Below are positions 51,289 through 60,248 of a DNA stretch of 64,000 bases, piece by piece (the stretch's first letter is position 1; every line of letters starts with the position of its first letter). The notes below the pieces were generated by a model. That model was not told the origin of the DNA, made no database searches, and was given only the letters and a program-made list of their open reading frames with translations. The DNA comes from Candidatus Paralachnospira caecorum (GTDB lineage: Bacteria; Bacillota; Clostridia; Lachnospirales; Lachnospiraceae). The position numbers were made by a program, and so were the translations under genes. The DNA lies in assembly GCA_904379015.1 (NCBI GenBank), contig CAJFHG010000004.1, positions 1 through 64,000 of the forward strand, written 5' to 3'.

Positions 51289-52548
51289 TCAGTTTGTATG
51301 CACCGATTTGCGGAACAGACAGAGTCCCACAACGAAAAATACTGCCAGGATCCCCACGCCCAGATTGGCATTTCCGGAGATCTGAGTCACCAGGCCAACG
51401 GCAAAGGTTCCCAGGAAGGAAGCGCCCTTTCCGCAGATATCCAGGATGCCGAAATAATTCCCCGATTTCTCCGGCGGGATCAGCTTCGCGAAATGAGACC
51501 GGGAAAGCGCCTGCACGCCGCCCTGGAACATGCCCACACAGACTGCCAGAATCCAGAAATGGAGCTGGGTCGTCATGAACAGCGCGAAGACCGCAATGCC
51601 TGTATAGGCCAGGATACAGACCGTGATCAGAGTTTCTGTCCTGAACCGGTCGGTCAGCTTTCCAAACAGGATCGAGCAGGGGAACGCCACGATCTGGGTC
51701 ACCAGAAGGGCCATCAGAAGCCCGGTGCTGTCCAGCCCCAGCGCCGTCCCGTAGGCCGTCGCCATCTCGATGATCGTATAAACGCCGTCAATATAGAAAA
51801 AGTAGGCGATAAAGAAGAAGAGGAGCCGCTTGTTTCCGGCCAGCTCCCGGAAGGTTCTGCCCAGGCGGCGGAAGCTCTCCCTCACCGCATGGGGTCCCGG
51901 CTCCACATAATGCGTCTGCCGGTAGCATCTCAGGAGCGGAAGGGTCATCACGATCCACCAGACCGCCACGATGCCGAGGGCAATGCCCATGGCCGCCTCC
52001 ATGGAAATGCCGATGCCGTCTGCTCCCAGCACGAACACCAGGCCGATCCCGAAAGGAATGCAGCTTCCGATATAACCCCAGGCATAGCCCTGGGAAGAAA
52101 CTTTATCCATCCTGTTCTCATCTGTCACATCCGGCAGCATGGCGTCATAAAAGATCAGGCTGGCAGAATAACCGATTTTCGTGACCACATAAACCGCCAG
52201 AAAGATCAGCCAGGAAGTCATAAATCCCAAAAGCAGGCAGCCGATGACGCCAATGAGGACCATCAGCACGAAAATCGGCTTCTTTAAATTTTTCCTGTCG
52301 GCCATGGTCCCCAGCACCGGTCCCATAACGGCCACCGCCAGAGTGGACAGGGATGCCGCGTACCCCCAGTAGGCCAGATATTCCGTGGAAGAAAGGCCGC
52401 CGTTTTCTCCCAGATAGTTAAAATAGATCGGCAGGATCGTCGACACGATCAGAATAAAGGCCGAATTTCCCACATCGTATAAAATCCATGATTTTTCAGA
52501 TATCGTAAGCTTTTTTGATTTTTTCTGCGTTTCTCCCTGCAGACTCAT
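51289..52548 (-). CDS. MFS transporter, UMF1/Atg22-like
   Basis: A 419-residue permease with about 12 TM helices. The N-terminal SEKSWILYDVGNSAFILIVS and PVLGTMADRKNLKKPIFVLM (loop 2-3 signature) are typical of the Atg22/UMF1 branch, which includes vacuolar amino-acid effluxers in fungi. The bacterial substrate is unknown. Start ATG at 52548 with GGAGGGAG; the frame is open to 52671. It overlaps the end of the phospholipase-like gene by 53 bases, so the two are tightly coupled. Confidence 0.87.
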   Translation of the reverse strand: MSLQGETQKKSKKLTISEKSWILYDVGNSAFILIVSTILPIYFNYLGENGGLSSTEYLAYWGYAASLSTLAVAVMGPVLGTMADRKNLKKPIFVLMVLIGVIGCLLLGFMTSWLIFLAVYVVTKIGYSASLIFYDAMLPDVTDENRMDKVSSQGYAWGYIGSCIPFGIGLVFVLGADGIGISMEAAMGIALGIVAVWWIVMTLPLLRCYRQTHYVEPGPHAVRESFRRLGRTFRELAGNKRLLFFFIAYFFYIDGVYTIIEMATAYGTALGLDSTGLLMALLVTQIVAFPCSILFGKLTDRFRTETLITVCILAYTGIAVFALFMTTQLHFWILAVCVGMFQGGVQALSRSHFAKLIPPEKSGNYFGILDICGKGASFLGTFAVGLVTQISGNANLGVGILAVFFVVGLCLFRKSVHTN

Positions 52549-53359
52549 CCTTCTCTTCTCCCTCCTCTGCCCCGAATGTCCTGAGATATCTGGACGGCAG
52601 CTCCGCGCCGGAGCGCAGGATCTGCCTGAACTGCGGCAGCATATCCGCCGCTTCCGCGAGTCCGGCCTCATACAGCTCCTTCAGCCGCTCACAGCTGTCA
52701 GCGCAGCGGGGATTCGGCTCATAATTGACGATCATTCCGCCAATCCCCTCATAGGCTCCAACCACCTTCAGCGCCGTTTTCAGAAACAGCCGCTTTCCCC
52801 GGCCCGGCGCCACCAGAAGATCACTGTACCATTTCATGGACCGCAGCGCCTTCTCCACCTTCGCCGAGCTGATCCCCGGGAAAAACCTGGCGATCACAGC
52901 CGCGTTCTTTCTGCTGGGATCAATGTGGTCTGTCAAGTGCCGGCTCACCGGATCAAGACCGTCCTCCACCATCAGCATCCGGTCGAATTCCGTCTCAATT
53001 TCAGAATGGCTGATGCCGCTGGCTCTTCTTTTTTCTTCCACATATCCATGACACTGACTGTCCAAAATAAAATGAGTGAGAAAACCGTAAAGATAAGCCC
53101 GCTCTCCATGATCCTCCCCGGTCTCTCTGACCATCCTGACCCCCGGCCCGAAAAACTCCGCCGCCGGCCGGTCATGCATCGCGGATCCGGCCCCGTTTAT
53201 CCGGTTTTTGAAAAGCGGTTTGTAATAAAACAGAATATCCGGGCCGTGAAGCCCGATCTCATATAGCCCCAGGTGCTTTCTGATCTCCAGACGGATCGCT
53301 TCCGGCACCCGTTTATAAACATCTTTTCCGAACTTATAATGCGCATATGTCCCCGGCAT
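52496..53359 (-). CDS. Zinc-dependent phospholipase C-like protein
   Basis: A 287-residue all-helical protein of the zinc-dependent PLC family: N-terminal MPGTYAHYKFGKDVYKRVPE, GLHGPDILFYYKPL, AMHDRPAAEFF, LYGFLTHFILDSQCHGYVEE and ISHSEIETEFDRML. These supply the His/Asp ligands of a trinuclear zinc site. There is no signal peptide, unlike secreted clostridial alpha-toxin, so it is probably intracellular and not a toxin. Start at 53359 with AAGGAGGCGTGCGT. Confidence 0.85.
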   Translation of the reverse strand: MPGTYAHYKFGKDVYKRVPEAIRLEIRKHLGLYEIGLHGPDILFYYKPLFKNRINGAGSAMHDRPAAEFFGPGVRMVRETGEDHGERAYLYGFLTHFILDSQCHGYVEEKRRASGISHSEIETEFDRMLMVEDGLDPVSRHLTDHIDPSRKNAAVIARFFPGISSAKVEKALRSMKWYSDLLVAPGRGKRLFLKTALKVVGAYEGIGGMIVNYEPNPRCADSCERLKELYEAGLAEAADMLPQFRQILRSGAELPSRYLRTFGAEEGEEKDESAGRNAEKIKKAYDI

Positions 53360-53565
53360 ACGCACGCCTCCTTTTTTCATATACTATACAGCATACCTCA
53401 GCCGGCCGTCAAAGGCCATCACAGCAGTCTAAAGTAATTGGAAAATTCTTGTAAAACGCCTTTTTCACCTTATTACACAAATGCTTTGATGTCAATGGTC
53501 TCAAACTGGTTCTTTAAAAATTCTGTCCATAAACCGTCTCCGTAAAACACGATGATAACAATTTT

Positions 53566-53597
53566 AAAAAAGGAGCAGGCGCATCCGCGCCTGCCCC
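53566..53597 (-). terminator. Terminator of the malic enzyme gene
   Basis: On the minus strand GGGGCAGGCGC and GCGCCTGCTCC pair around GGAT and are followed by TTTTTT. It lies 35 bases past the stop. The remaining 53360-53565 is non-coding and AT-rich. Confidence 0.87.
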
Positions 53598-53631
53598 CTG
53601 TTCAGGATCCTGTATTTTATTTTCAGATTTG

Positions 53632-54807
53632 TTACAGTCTTGCGACTCCTGTATCCCTTGCCGCCTGCGCAACTGCCTTGGCAACCGCGGGGCCGACTCT
53701 CTTGTCGAAGGCCTTGGGAATGATGTAGTCCGGTGAAAGCTCATCGTCGGAGATCAGATCAGACAAAGCCTGAGCCGCCGCGATCTTCATGGCGTCATTG
53801 ATGTCGCTGGCGCGTACGTCAAAGGTTCCGCGGAACACGCCGGGGAATGCCAGCACGTTGTTGATCTGGTTCGGGAAATCGCTTCTTCCGGTGGCGATCA
53901 CCTTTGCTCCGCCTGCCTTCGCGTCATCCGGGAAGATCTCCGGCGTCGGGTTCGCGCACGCGAAAATGATCGCGTCGTCAGCCATGGTCTTCACCATCTC
54001 TGTGGTCAGAACGCCGGGAGCGGACACGCCGATGAATACGTCTGCGCCCACGATCACGTCTGCCAGAGAACCTGCTTTCTTCTCTTTGTTTGTCACAAGA
54101 GCCATTTCCTCCTTGACCGGATTCATGCCTTCCTTGCGGCCCTCATAGATGGCGCCTCTTCTGTCGCAGAGGATCGCGTTCTTGTAGCCTGCGGACAGAA
54201 GCAGCTTTGTGATGGAGATCGCCGCCGCGCCGGCGCCGTTCACCACGATCTGCACATCCTCTTTCTTCTTTCCGACTACCTTCATGGCGTTGTTGAGGCC
54301 GGCCAGAGTGATGATGGCTGTTCCATGCTGATCATCATGGAAGATCGGAATATCGCATTTTTCCTTCAGCTTCTTCTCGATCTCAAAGCATCTGGGAGCC
54401 GCGATGTCCTCCAGATTGATGCCGCCGAAGCTGCCGGAGATATTGTAAACAGTTTCCACGAACTCATCCACGTCCTGAGTCTTTACGCACAGCGGGAACG
54501 CGTCCACATCACCGAAAGCCTTGAACAGCACGCACTTTCCTTCCATAACGGGCATGCCGGCTTCCGGACCGATGTCGCCCAGTCCCAGTACGGCAGATCC
54601 GTCTGTGATCACAGCGCACAGATTGTGACGTCTGGTGAGCTCATAAGATTTATTGATATCCTTCTGGATTTCCAGACAGGGCTGTGCAACGCCGGGAGTA
54701 TATGCCAGAGATAAGTCATCCTTTGTCTCAACAGGCACTGTCGCTACTACTTCGATCTTTCCTTTCCATTCTGCGTGGAGACGCAGGGATTCTTTTGCGT
54801 AATCCAT
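53632..54807 (-). CDS. NAD(P)-dependent malic enzyme
   Basis: A 391-residue short-form malic enzyme. Landmarks: [39 protein letters not shown], the metal/substrate site [20 protein letters not shown], the Rossmann motif [20 protein letters not shown] and [17 protein letters not shown]. It decarboxylates malate to pyruvate with NAD(P) reduction. AAAGGAGAAATTACAACT precedes the ATG. Monocistronic with its own promoter and terminator. Confidence 0.95.
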   Translation of the reverse strand: MDYAKESLRLHAEWKGKIEVVATVPVETKDDLSLAYTPGVAQPCLEIQKDINKSYELTRRHNLCAVITDGSAVLGLGDIGPEAGMPVMEGKCVLFKAFGDVDAFPLCVKTQDVDEFVETVYNISGSFGGINLEDIAAPRCFEIEKKLKEKCDIPIFHDDQHGTAIITLAGLNNAMKVVGKKKEDVQIVVNGAGAAAISITKLLLSAGYKNAILCDRRGAIYEGRKEGMNPVKEEMALVTNKEKKAGSLADVIVGADVFIGVSAPGVLTTEMVKTMADDAIIFACANPTPEIFPDDAKAGGAKVIATGRSDFPNQINNVLAFPGVFRGTFDVRASDINDAMKIAAAQALSDLISDDELSPDYIIPKAFDKRVGPAVAKAVAQAARDTGVARL

Positions 54808-54902
54808 AGTTGTAATTTCTCCTTTTCTCTTTTTATTTGATCTGACAGGCCGATCTTTGCAAATTCTTTATTGTCAATTAATTCACAATTTCAGCCTGTT
54901 AA

Positions 54903-54931
54903 ATTATAGCATATTCTGTTCCCGGACGCAA
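54903..54931 (-). promoter_or_regulatory. Promoter of the malic enzyme gene
   Basis: On the minus strand TTGCGT (54926-54931), 17-base spacer, TATAAT (54903-54908), immediately after the ulaE stop. The resulting leader is about 90 bases. Confidence 0.65.
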
Positions 54932-55804
54932 CTAGTTTACATCTGTATATCCGCCCTGATGCATCTTATCGATCACAAACCGGCGGGCCTCGGCGATGAT
55001 CTCCGCCGCCTCGTCCACCGTATAGGTCTTGTCATTGTCCGCCCACATCTCGATCATGAAACGTCCCTCATAACCAAGATCATGCAGCTTCCTGAACAGA
55101 TCCGCGAACCGCACGGTTCCTGTTCCGAAGGGAACACATTTGAAGACGCCCGGCTTGGTCTCTTTCACATGGACCGCGACAATATCCGGCATGCCAAGTT
55201 CAAACTCGCTCTCCGGATCGCTGCTGAACTGGGTCAGATTTCCCATATCAGGATAAATTTTGAAATAAGGGGACGGAATCGCCCGCAGATAATGGGTGGC
55301 CCGCAGGATCGTTCCCACAAAGGCCGTATCCATGATCTCCATGGCCAGGATCACGCCGGCTTTGGCGGCCATGGCCACCGAATCCTTCATGCCCTGCAGA
55401 AACAGCGCTTCCGTTTCCGCGTCCGATTCCTCATAATACACGTCATAGGTGGCCAGCTGAATGCAGGCGATCCCCAGCTTCTGAGCCAGGATGATGCCTT
55501 TTTCCATGATCTCGTAAGCTTTCTTCCTGGTCTCCGGATTCTTGCTTCCGAAGGGAAATCTTCTGTGGCCGCTCAAACACATGCTGGAAAAGCCGATGCC
55601 GGTCTCATCCATCAGCCTTCTGACCTCGCCGATCTCCTCGTCAGTCCAGTCCAGCCTCGCCAGCCGCTCATCCGACTCATCTACGGATATTTCAATAAAA
55701 TCAAATCCGGCCTTTTTCGCCGCGAGCATCTTTTCCTTCCAGGAAAACGCGTTGGGCAGGGCCTTTTCATAAATGCCAATCGGGGTTTTATGCAAATCAA
55801 ACAT
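54932..55804 (-). CDS. ulaE: L-ribulose-5-phosphate 3-epimerase (L-xylulose-5-P epimerase)
   Basis: A 290-residue TIM barrel closely matching UlaE/SgbU: PIGIYEKALPNAFSWKEKML, FIEISVDESDERLARLDWTD, SSMCLSGHRRFPFGS, IQLATYDVYYEES, the metal/acid-base Glu in LAMEIMD and the second Glu in RFMIEMWAD. It interconverts L-xylulose 5-phosphate and L-ribulose 5-phosphate. ATG at 55804 shares one base with the lyxK stop (TAATG) and has AGGAGGAGATCAGTA upstream. It directly follows the kinase that makes its substrate. Confidence 0.93.
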   Translation of the reverse strand: MFDLHKTPIGIYEKALPNAFSWKEKMLAAKKAGFDFIEISVDESDERLARLDWTDEEIGEVRRLMDETGIGFSSMCLSGHRRFPFGSKNPETRKKAYEIMEKGIILAQKLGIACIQLATYDVYYEESDAETEALFLQGMKDSVAMAAKAGVILAMEIMDTAFVGTILRATHYLRAIPSPYFKIYPDMGNLTQFSSDPESEFELGMPDIVAVHVKETKPGVFKCVPFGTGTVRFADLFRKLHDLGYEGRFMIEMWADNDKTYTVDEAAEIIAEARRFVIDKMHQGGYTDVN

Positions 55805-57327
55805 TACTGATCTCCTCCTCTGAGCGCTTCCCATACGCCGGACAGGGCGTCCACGACCATACGGTAATTGCGGTATTTCTTCTCATAGATTTCTTTGTAT
55901 TCCGGTCTGGGCATCACCTTTTTGGACACATGCACCAGCTTCGCCGCCGCGTCGGAATATCCGCCGTATACGCCCGCGCCGATCCCGGCCGCCATGGCCG
56001 CGCCCATGATGCCCTGTTCCTGGCACTCCACCGTCTCGATGGGAATCTGCAGCGCGTCCGCGAAAATCTGAACCCATACGTCAGAATTGGCCGCGCCGCC
56101 CGCCAGACGGATAGCCTCCGGCTTCTCACGGTTCTTCAGCAGCCTGTTCACATGAGTCAGATGAGAAAATACAATACCCTCATAAACGGCTCTGAGCATA
56201 TGGCGCCTGTCATGGAAATCTGTCAGGCCCACAAAGCTGCCCGCCGCCAGAGGATCCTCATTGGATCCGTTCAGAAACGGAAGGAACACCACGCTGCTGT
56301 CCTGAGGCTCAATGGACGATACCCACTCATTGGTCACATCGTAAATGCTCTTCCCTTGTTTTTTCAGTTCTTCCTTCTTCTCTGCCAGAAGCTCGTCGAT
56401 GAACCACTGCATATTTCCTGCCGAGGTCGGACTGCTTTCCTCGATCAGAAAATATCCGGGAATACAGAACATGGAATTGAGCGCCACTGTCCCGTTCACG
56501 ATGGGCTGCTTCGTAATATATTCATTGATGCTCCAGGTACCGGCGATCATGCACATGGGCTCCTCATCATAAATGCCGGACGCGATGCCGCAGGCGTCCA
56601 CGTCAAACATACCCGCCATCACCGGAGTCCCGGCCTTCAGGCCCGTCTCAGCCTCCGCTTTTTCCGTCACGGTGCCGCAGACATCCGCCGAAAATTTCAG
56701 CGGCGGCAGCTTGTCCCAGACCATCTCCAGCCCAAAATAAGAAAGCAGTTCCCTGTCATATTCCGCTGTATCCAGATTGATCAGATTCGCTCCGGAAAAA
56801 TTGGTATATTCTCCGTTGGCCGTGCCGGTCAGGCAGTAACGGATATAATCGTTGATGGAAAACACGTACCGGGTGTTTTCCAGTACTTCCGGCTCATTGT
56901 CCCGCAGCCACGCAAGAAGGCTGACCGGCTGGCAGGCCAGAATGTCCTGATACGTTTTTTTGTAGACCTTTTCGGCGGTGCCGTCGCTCTTCCACTGCTT
57001 TACATACTTCCAGGCCCTGTTGTCCGTAGACAGAATGCCTCTGTAGGAAGGCTTTCCGTCCTTCCCCACCAGATACAGGCCTTTTCCATGTCCGGAAAAC
57101 GAAACCCCGGCCACATCCGCCGGATCGATCCCGCTCTTTTCCACCGCGGTCCTGATCACCTTTGCGTTCTGCTCCCACAGAGCGTCCATATCCCGCTCCG
57201 TGAAGCCCGGCTGCGGCGTCAGATTCTGGATCGGCTCCCTGGCCACTGCCAGAAGCTGTCCGTTTTCATCGGCGACTCCTGCCTTTACGAAGGTTCCTCC
57301 ATTGTCAACTCCTACCAGATACTTCAA
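55804..57327 (-). CDS. lyxK: FGGY-family L-xylulokinase
   Basis: A 507-residue FGGY kinase with the LyxK layout: ATP-binding YLVGVDNGGTFVKAGVADE, TPQPGFTERDMDALWEQNA, FSGHGKGLYLVGKDGKP, GTPVMAGMFDVDACGIASGI, the catalytic Asp in that segment, IEESSPTSAGNMQWFIDELL, and GGAANSDVWVQIFADAL. LyxK phosphorylates L-xylulose to L-xylulose 5-phosphate. The best start is TTG at 57327 behind GGAAGGGGAG; a longer frame to 57372 encodes only non-conserved residues. Forms a two-gene operon with ulaE; no transporter or isomerase is adjacent. Confidence 0.9.
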   Translation of the reverse strand: MKYLVGVDNGGTFVKAGVADENGQLLAVAREPIQNLTPQPGFTERDMDALWEQNAKVIRTAVEKSGIDPADVAGVSFSGHGKGLYLVGKDGKPSYRGILSTDNRAWKYVKQWKSDGTAEKVYKKTYQDILACQPVSLLAWLRDNEPEVLENTRYVFSINDYIRYCLTGTANGEYTNFSGANLINLDTAEYDRELLSYFGLEMVWDKLPPLKFSADVCGTVTEKAEAETGLKAGTPVMAGMFDVDACGIASGIYDEEPMCMIAGTWSINEYITKQPIVNGTVALNSMFCIPGYFLIEESSPTSAGNMQWFIDELLAEKKEELKKQGKSIYDVTNEWVSSIEPQDSSVVFLPFLNGSNEDPLAAGSFVGLTDFHDRRHMLRAVYEGIVFSHLTHVNRLLKNREKPEAIRLAGGAANSDVWVQIFADALQIPIETVECQEQGIMGAAMAAGIGAGVYGGYSDAAAKLVHVSKKVMPRPEYKEIYEKKYRNYRMVVDALSGVWEALRGGDQ

Positions 57328-57425
57328 TTTTCTCCCCTTCCTTTCTTTTCTGAACGCCGCGCCGCGAAACATGTCCTCCGCGCCCGCGGGTTCCCGGTAT
57401 CCTGTATGATTTATACTCCGCCCCC

Positions 57426-57455
57426 ATTATAGCATGCCCTTCCGTTTTCCTGCAA
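57426..57455 (-). promoter_or_regulatory. Promoter of lyxK-ulaE
   Basis: On the minus strand TTGCAG (57450-57455), 18-base spacer, TATAAT (57426-57431), about 100 bases before the TTG start. Confidence 0.65.
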
Positions 57456-57488
57456 TCACCTTCTGCCGGATTTTTGCCTGTTTTTCCC

Positions 57489-57563
57489 GGGACGGCGCGT
57501 CCCGCGCAGAACCGCGGGATCCCCCATGACCCCCCGCGCAGGCGGAGGATCATGGGGGATCCC
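57489..57563. repeat. Large perfect inverted repeat plus a small hairpin in the lyxK upstream region
   Basis: GGGATCCCCCATGA (57516-57529) and TCATGGGGGATCCC (57550-57563) are perfectly complementary. The 20-base spacer pairs further (CCCCCGC with GCGGAGG), giving a stem of about 21 pairs. A second hairpin, GGGACG-GCG-CGTCCC, is at 57489-57503. They lie in the 332-base gap between the fusion oxidoreductase (stop at 57660) and lyxK. No U-tract follows, so an ordinary terminator is unlikely. I see no gene in this gap. Confidence 0.75.
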
Positions 57564-57659
57564 TGTCCGATCACATTTTTGGTTTTCCTGTATCCGGCTT
57601 CCGGCTGAAGCTCCCGCCGCGGCGTCATCCGCAGACTGTTCCATCCGCCGGCCGCGGCA

Positions 57660-60248
57660 TCAGCAGGTGGCTCCGCCCTTCAGATGCTTCTGCGCCGTCA
57701 GATTGTCCTGCTTTCTCGCCAGCAGGTCATCGGCAAGCAGCTGTGCCTGGACATTCTCAAAGCCGAGGCGGGCCACAGTATCCGCGAAGCGCTCGCCGGT
57801 GATGCCCTGCTCACGGAAGAGAAGGATTGCCTTCTCCACTACATTGAGAACTTCATCCTTATCTGTAAATACCTTGTCCAGATAACGGCCCTGGGCCACC
57901 TTCTTGCCCCATCTTCCGCCGATATAGATCCGGTAGCCGTCTGTCGCCGTCTCGAATGCCTTGAACGGGCATTTTCCGATACATCTTCCGCAGTGGTTGC
58001 AGGCCTCCTGGTCGATGACGATCTTTCCGTCCTTCAGGGAAGCGGCGTGGATCGGGCAGCTCTCCACGATCTGGCATTTTCTGCATCCGCGGCATTTCGC
58101 GAAATCCGCCTCCGGCACTCTCTGGCCGATGATGCCCAGATCATTCAGATCCGGTTTCACACAGTTGTTGGGGCAGCCGCCCACCGCGATCTTGAACTTG
58201 TGGGGCAGCAGAACATCATGATATCCCACATAGAACCGCTCGTGGATCTCATTGGACAGCGCGAAGGTATCGATAAGTCCGTACTGGCAGGTGGTACCCT
58301 TGCAGGACACCACGGGGCGCACCTTGGAACCGGTTCCGCCGGTGGAAAGCCCCGCCTGCATCAGATATTCCCGGAGAGGCTCGATATTCTCATAGGGCAC
58401 GCCCTGGATCTCGATGGTCAGTCTGGTGGTCATGGCGATCTCTCCGCTTCCGTAGAGCTCCGCGGCCTCTGTGATGGCCCGGGTCTCCTCAGCGGTGATC
58501 TTTCCGTTTCTGGTGATCACGCGGGCATTGAACCGGTCCCCGGTCAGCTTGTCCTGCAGGAATCCGAGTCCCTTCACCCGCTTGATCTCCTCCGGAGAGA
58601 TTTTTCCGGACGCGTTCTTCACATGAACATCATTGAAGAACACGCCGCCCTCCAGCGCCGCTGTATGGGTATATCCGAACTGTCTCAGTCTGTTCTGAAG
58701 GAAATATGCCCGTTTGCCCTTTGTACATACCAGCAGGAGTTTTTCATCCTTTCCGATTCCGGGCAGTTCTCCGTTCACTTCATTCAGTTTGATATATTCC
58801 GCTCCCCGGATAGAAGGAGTCAGCCCCACGTCCAGAACCCGGTACTGATCCGCCTTTCCGGCGAGATATTCTGCCGGCGTCATGCTGACCAGAGCACCAT
58901 CCAGCTTGTTCAGCAGCACATAAACAGCCTGCACAAAGGGATGGATTGCCGTGGAGAAGGGCGGCGCGTAGGCGAAATCCAGGTTCTCGAAATCCTCCAG
59001 AACCGCTCCCATGGAAATCCCCATGACCGCGATATCCACCATTTTATCGACAGCGCCGGGCCCGAACACCTGGATTCCCAGCAGCTTGTGCGTCTTCCGG
59101 TCTGCGATCAGCTTCGTGATGAAGAAGGCCGCGCCCGGATAATAATGCGCTTTATCGTCCGTTACGGAAAGGGCTGTGACCACATCGTATCCGGCCTGCG
59201 CCGCCTGCTCCTCCGTCAGTCCGGTGCGTCCGCAGTTGATGCCGGGCAGCTTACAGACGGCCGTTCCCAGCACGCCCGGGAAAGATTTGTCCTTTCCTGC
59301 CAGGATCTGGGCCAGAGTCCTGCCTTCCAGATTGGCGGAGGAACCCATGGGCGCCCATCTGTCCTCTCCTGTCATCCGGTTTGTGACCATAACACAGTCC
59401 CCTGCCGCATAGACATCCGGCAGGCTGGTCCGCATCTGTTTATCAACCTTGATCGTACCCTTAAACATCTCAATACCGCTGCCCTCCAGAAATGCCGTAT
59501 TGGGACGGATTCCGGCCGCGGCCACCAGAAGCGTGCAGGGGAGCACTCCGGCGCTGGTCTTCACGCCGTTCACCGCGCCCTCTCCCAGCACCTCCTCGGC
59601 GCTGGTCCCCGTGATCACCCGGATTCCGTTTTTCATCAGATGCTTCTTGATATAAAGGGCCATCTCCGGATCAAGAATATTGGGCATCACCTGAGCCGCA
59701 AAATCGATCACTGTCACCGAAAGACCCTTCGCCTTCAGGTTCTCAGCCACCTCCAGGCCGATAAAGCCGGCTCCGATGACCACCGCTTTTTTCACATCAT
59801 GCTCCTCGATATAAGAACGCATGGAAACGGCATCGTCCGGCGTGCGCATCGTGAAGACGCCCTGTTTGTCCATTCCTGCCACCGGGGGAACCGCCGCCGA
59901 CGCGCCTGTCGCGATCACCAGCTTATCATAAGGATAAATCTCCTCTTCCCCTGTCTCCAGGTTCCTGGCCTTTACAGTCTTTCCCTGGCTGTCCAGACAG
60001 ACCGCCTCTCTCCCGGTATACACATCCACACCGGTCAGGGCGGCGAATTTCTCAGGCGTATTGACCACCAGCGCCTCCCGCTCTTCAATGACATTCCCCA
60101 CATAATAGGGAAGTCCGCAGCCCGCATAGGAAATCTCCTTTCCCTTCGCGATCAGCGTAACTTCAGCGCTTCTGTCTTCCCGTTTGAGCTTTGCCGCCGT
60201 TTTTGTTCCGGCCGCGACCCCGCCGATTACCAGTACTTTCATTTTCAA
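57660..60248 (-). CDS. CoA-disulfide reductase / rhodanese / siroheme reductase / ferredoxin fusion
   Basis: An 862-residue four-part protein. (1) About 1-450: FAD/NAD disulfide oxidoreductase (VIGGVAAGTKTAAKLKRED, active Cys44 in SYAGCGLPYYVG, second dinucleotide motif VIGAGFIGLEVAEN, FAD site VYAAGDC). (2) About 455-545: rhodanese with Cys508 in CTKGKR. (3) About 560-715: nitrite/sulfite-reductase half-domain with Cys649-X4-Cys654 and Cys692-X3-Cys696. (4) Two [4Fe-4S] motifs at Cys719-731 and Cys750-760. It could pass NAD(P)H electrons to a sulfur or nitrogen oxyanion or persulfide; the substrate is unproven. The start overlaps the LysR stop (ATGA). Confidence 0.9.
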   Translation of the reverse strand: MKMKVLVIGGVAAGTKTAAKLKREDRSAEVTLIAKGKEISYAGCGLPYYVGNVIEEREALVVNTPEKFAALTGVDVYTGREAVCLDSQGKTVKARNLETGEEEIYPYDKLVIATGASAAVPPVAGMDKQGVFTMRTPDDAVSMRSYIEEHDVKKAVVIGAGFIGLEVAENLKAKGLSVTVIDFAAQVMPNILDPEMALYIKKHLMKNGIRVITGTSAEEVLGEGAVNGVKTSAGVLPCTLLVAAAGIRPNTAFLEGSGIEMFKGTIKVDKQMRTSLPDVYAAGDCVMVTNRMTGEDRWAPMGSSANLEGRTLAQILAGKDKSFPGVLGTAVCKLPGINCGRTGLTEEQAAQAGYDVVTALSVTDDKAHYYPGAAFFITKLIADRKTHKLLGIQVFGPGAVDKMVDIAVMGISMGAVLEDFENLDFAYAPPFSTAIHPFVQAVYVLLNKLDGALVSMTPAEYLAGKADQYRVLDVGLTPSIRGAEYIKLNEVNGELPGIGKDEKLLLVCTKGKRAYFLQNRLRQFGYTHTAALEGGVFFNDVHVKNASGKISPEEIKRVKGLGFLQDKLTGDRFNARVITRNGKITAEETRAITEAAELYGSGEIAMTTRLTIEIQGVPYENIEPLREYLMQAGLSTGGTGSKVRPVVSCKGTTCQYGLIDTFALSNEIHERFYVGYHDVLLPHKFKIAVGGCPNNCVKPDLNDLGIIGQRVPEADFAKCRGCRKCQIVESCPIHAASLKDGKIVIDQEACNHCGRCIGKCPFKAFETATDGYRIYIGGRWGKKVAQGRYLDKVFTDKDEVLNVVEKAILLFREQGITGERFADTVARLGFENVQAQLLADDLLARKQDNLTAQKHLKGGATC

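Noticed and set aside
52496..53359. Clostridial alpha-toxin-like phospholipase
   Set aside because: The family fold is shared, but there is no signal peptide and no C-terminal membrane-binding C2-like domain, so a secreted toxin is not supported.
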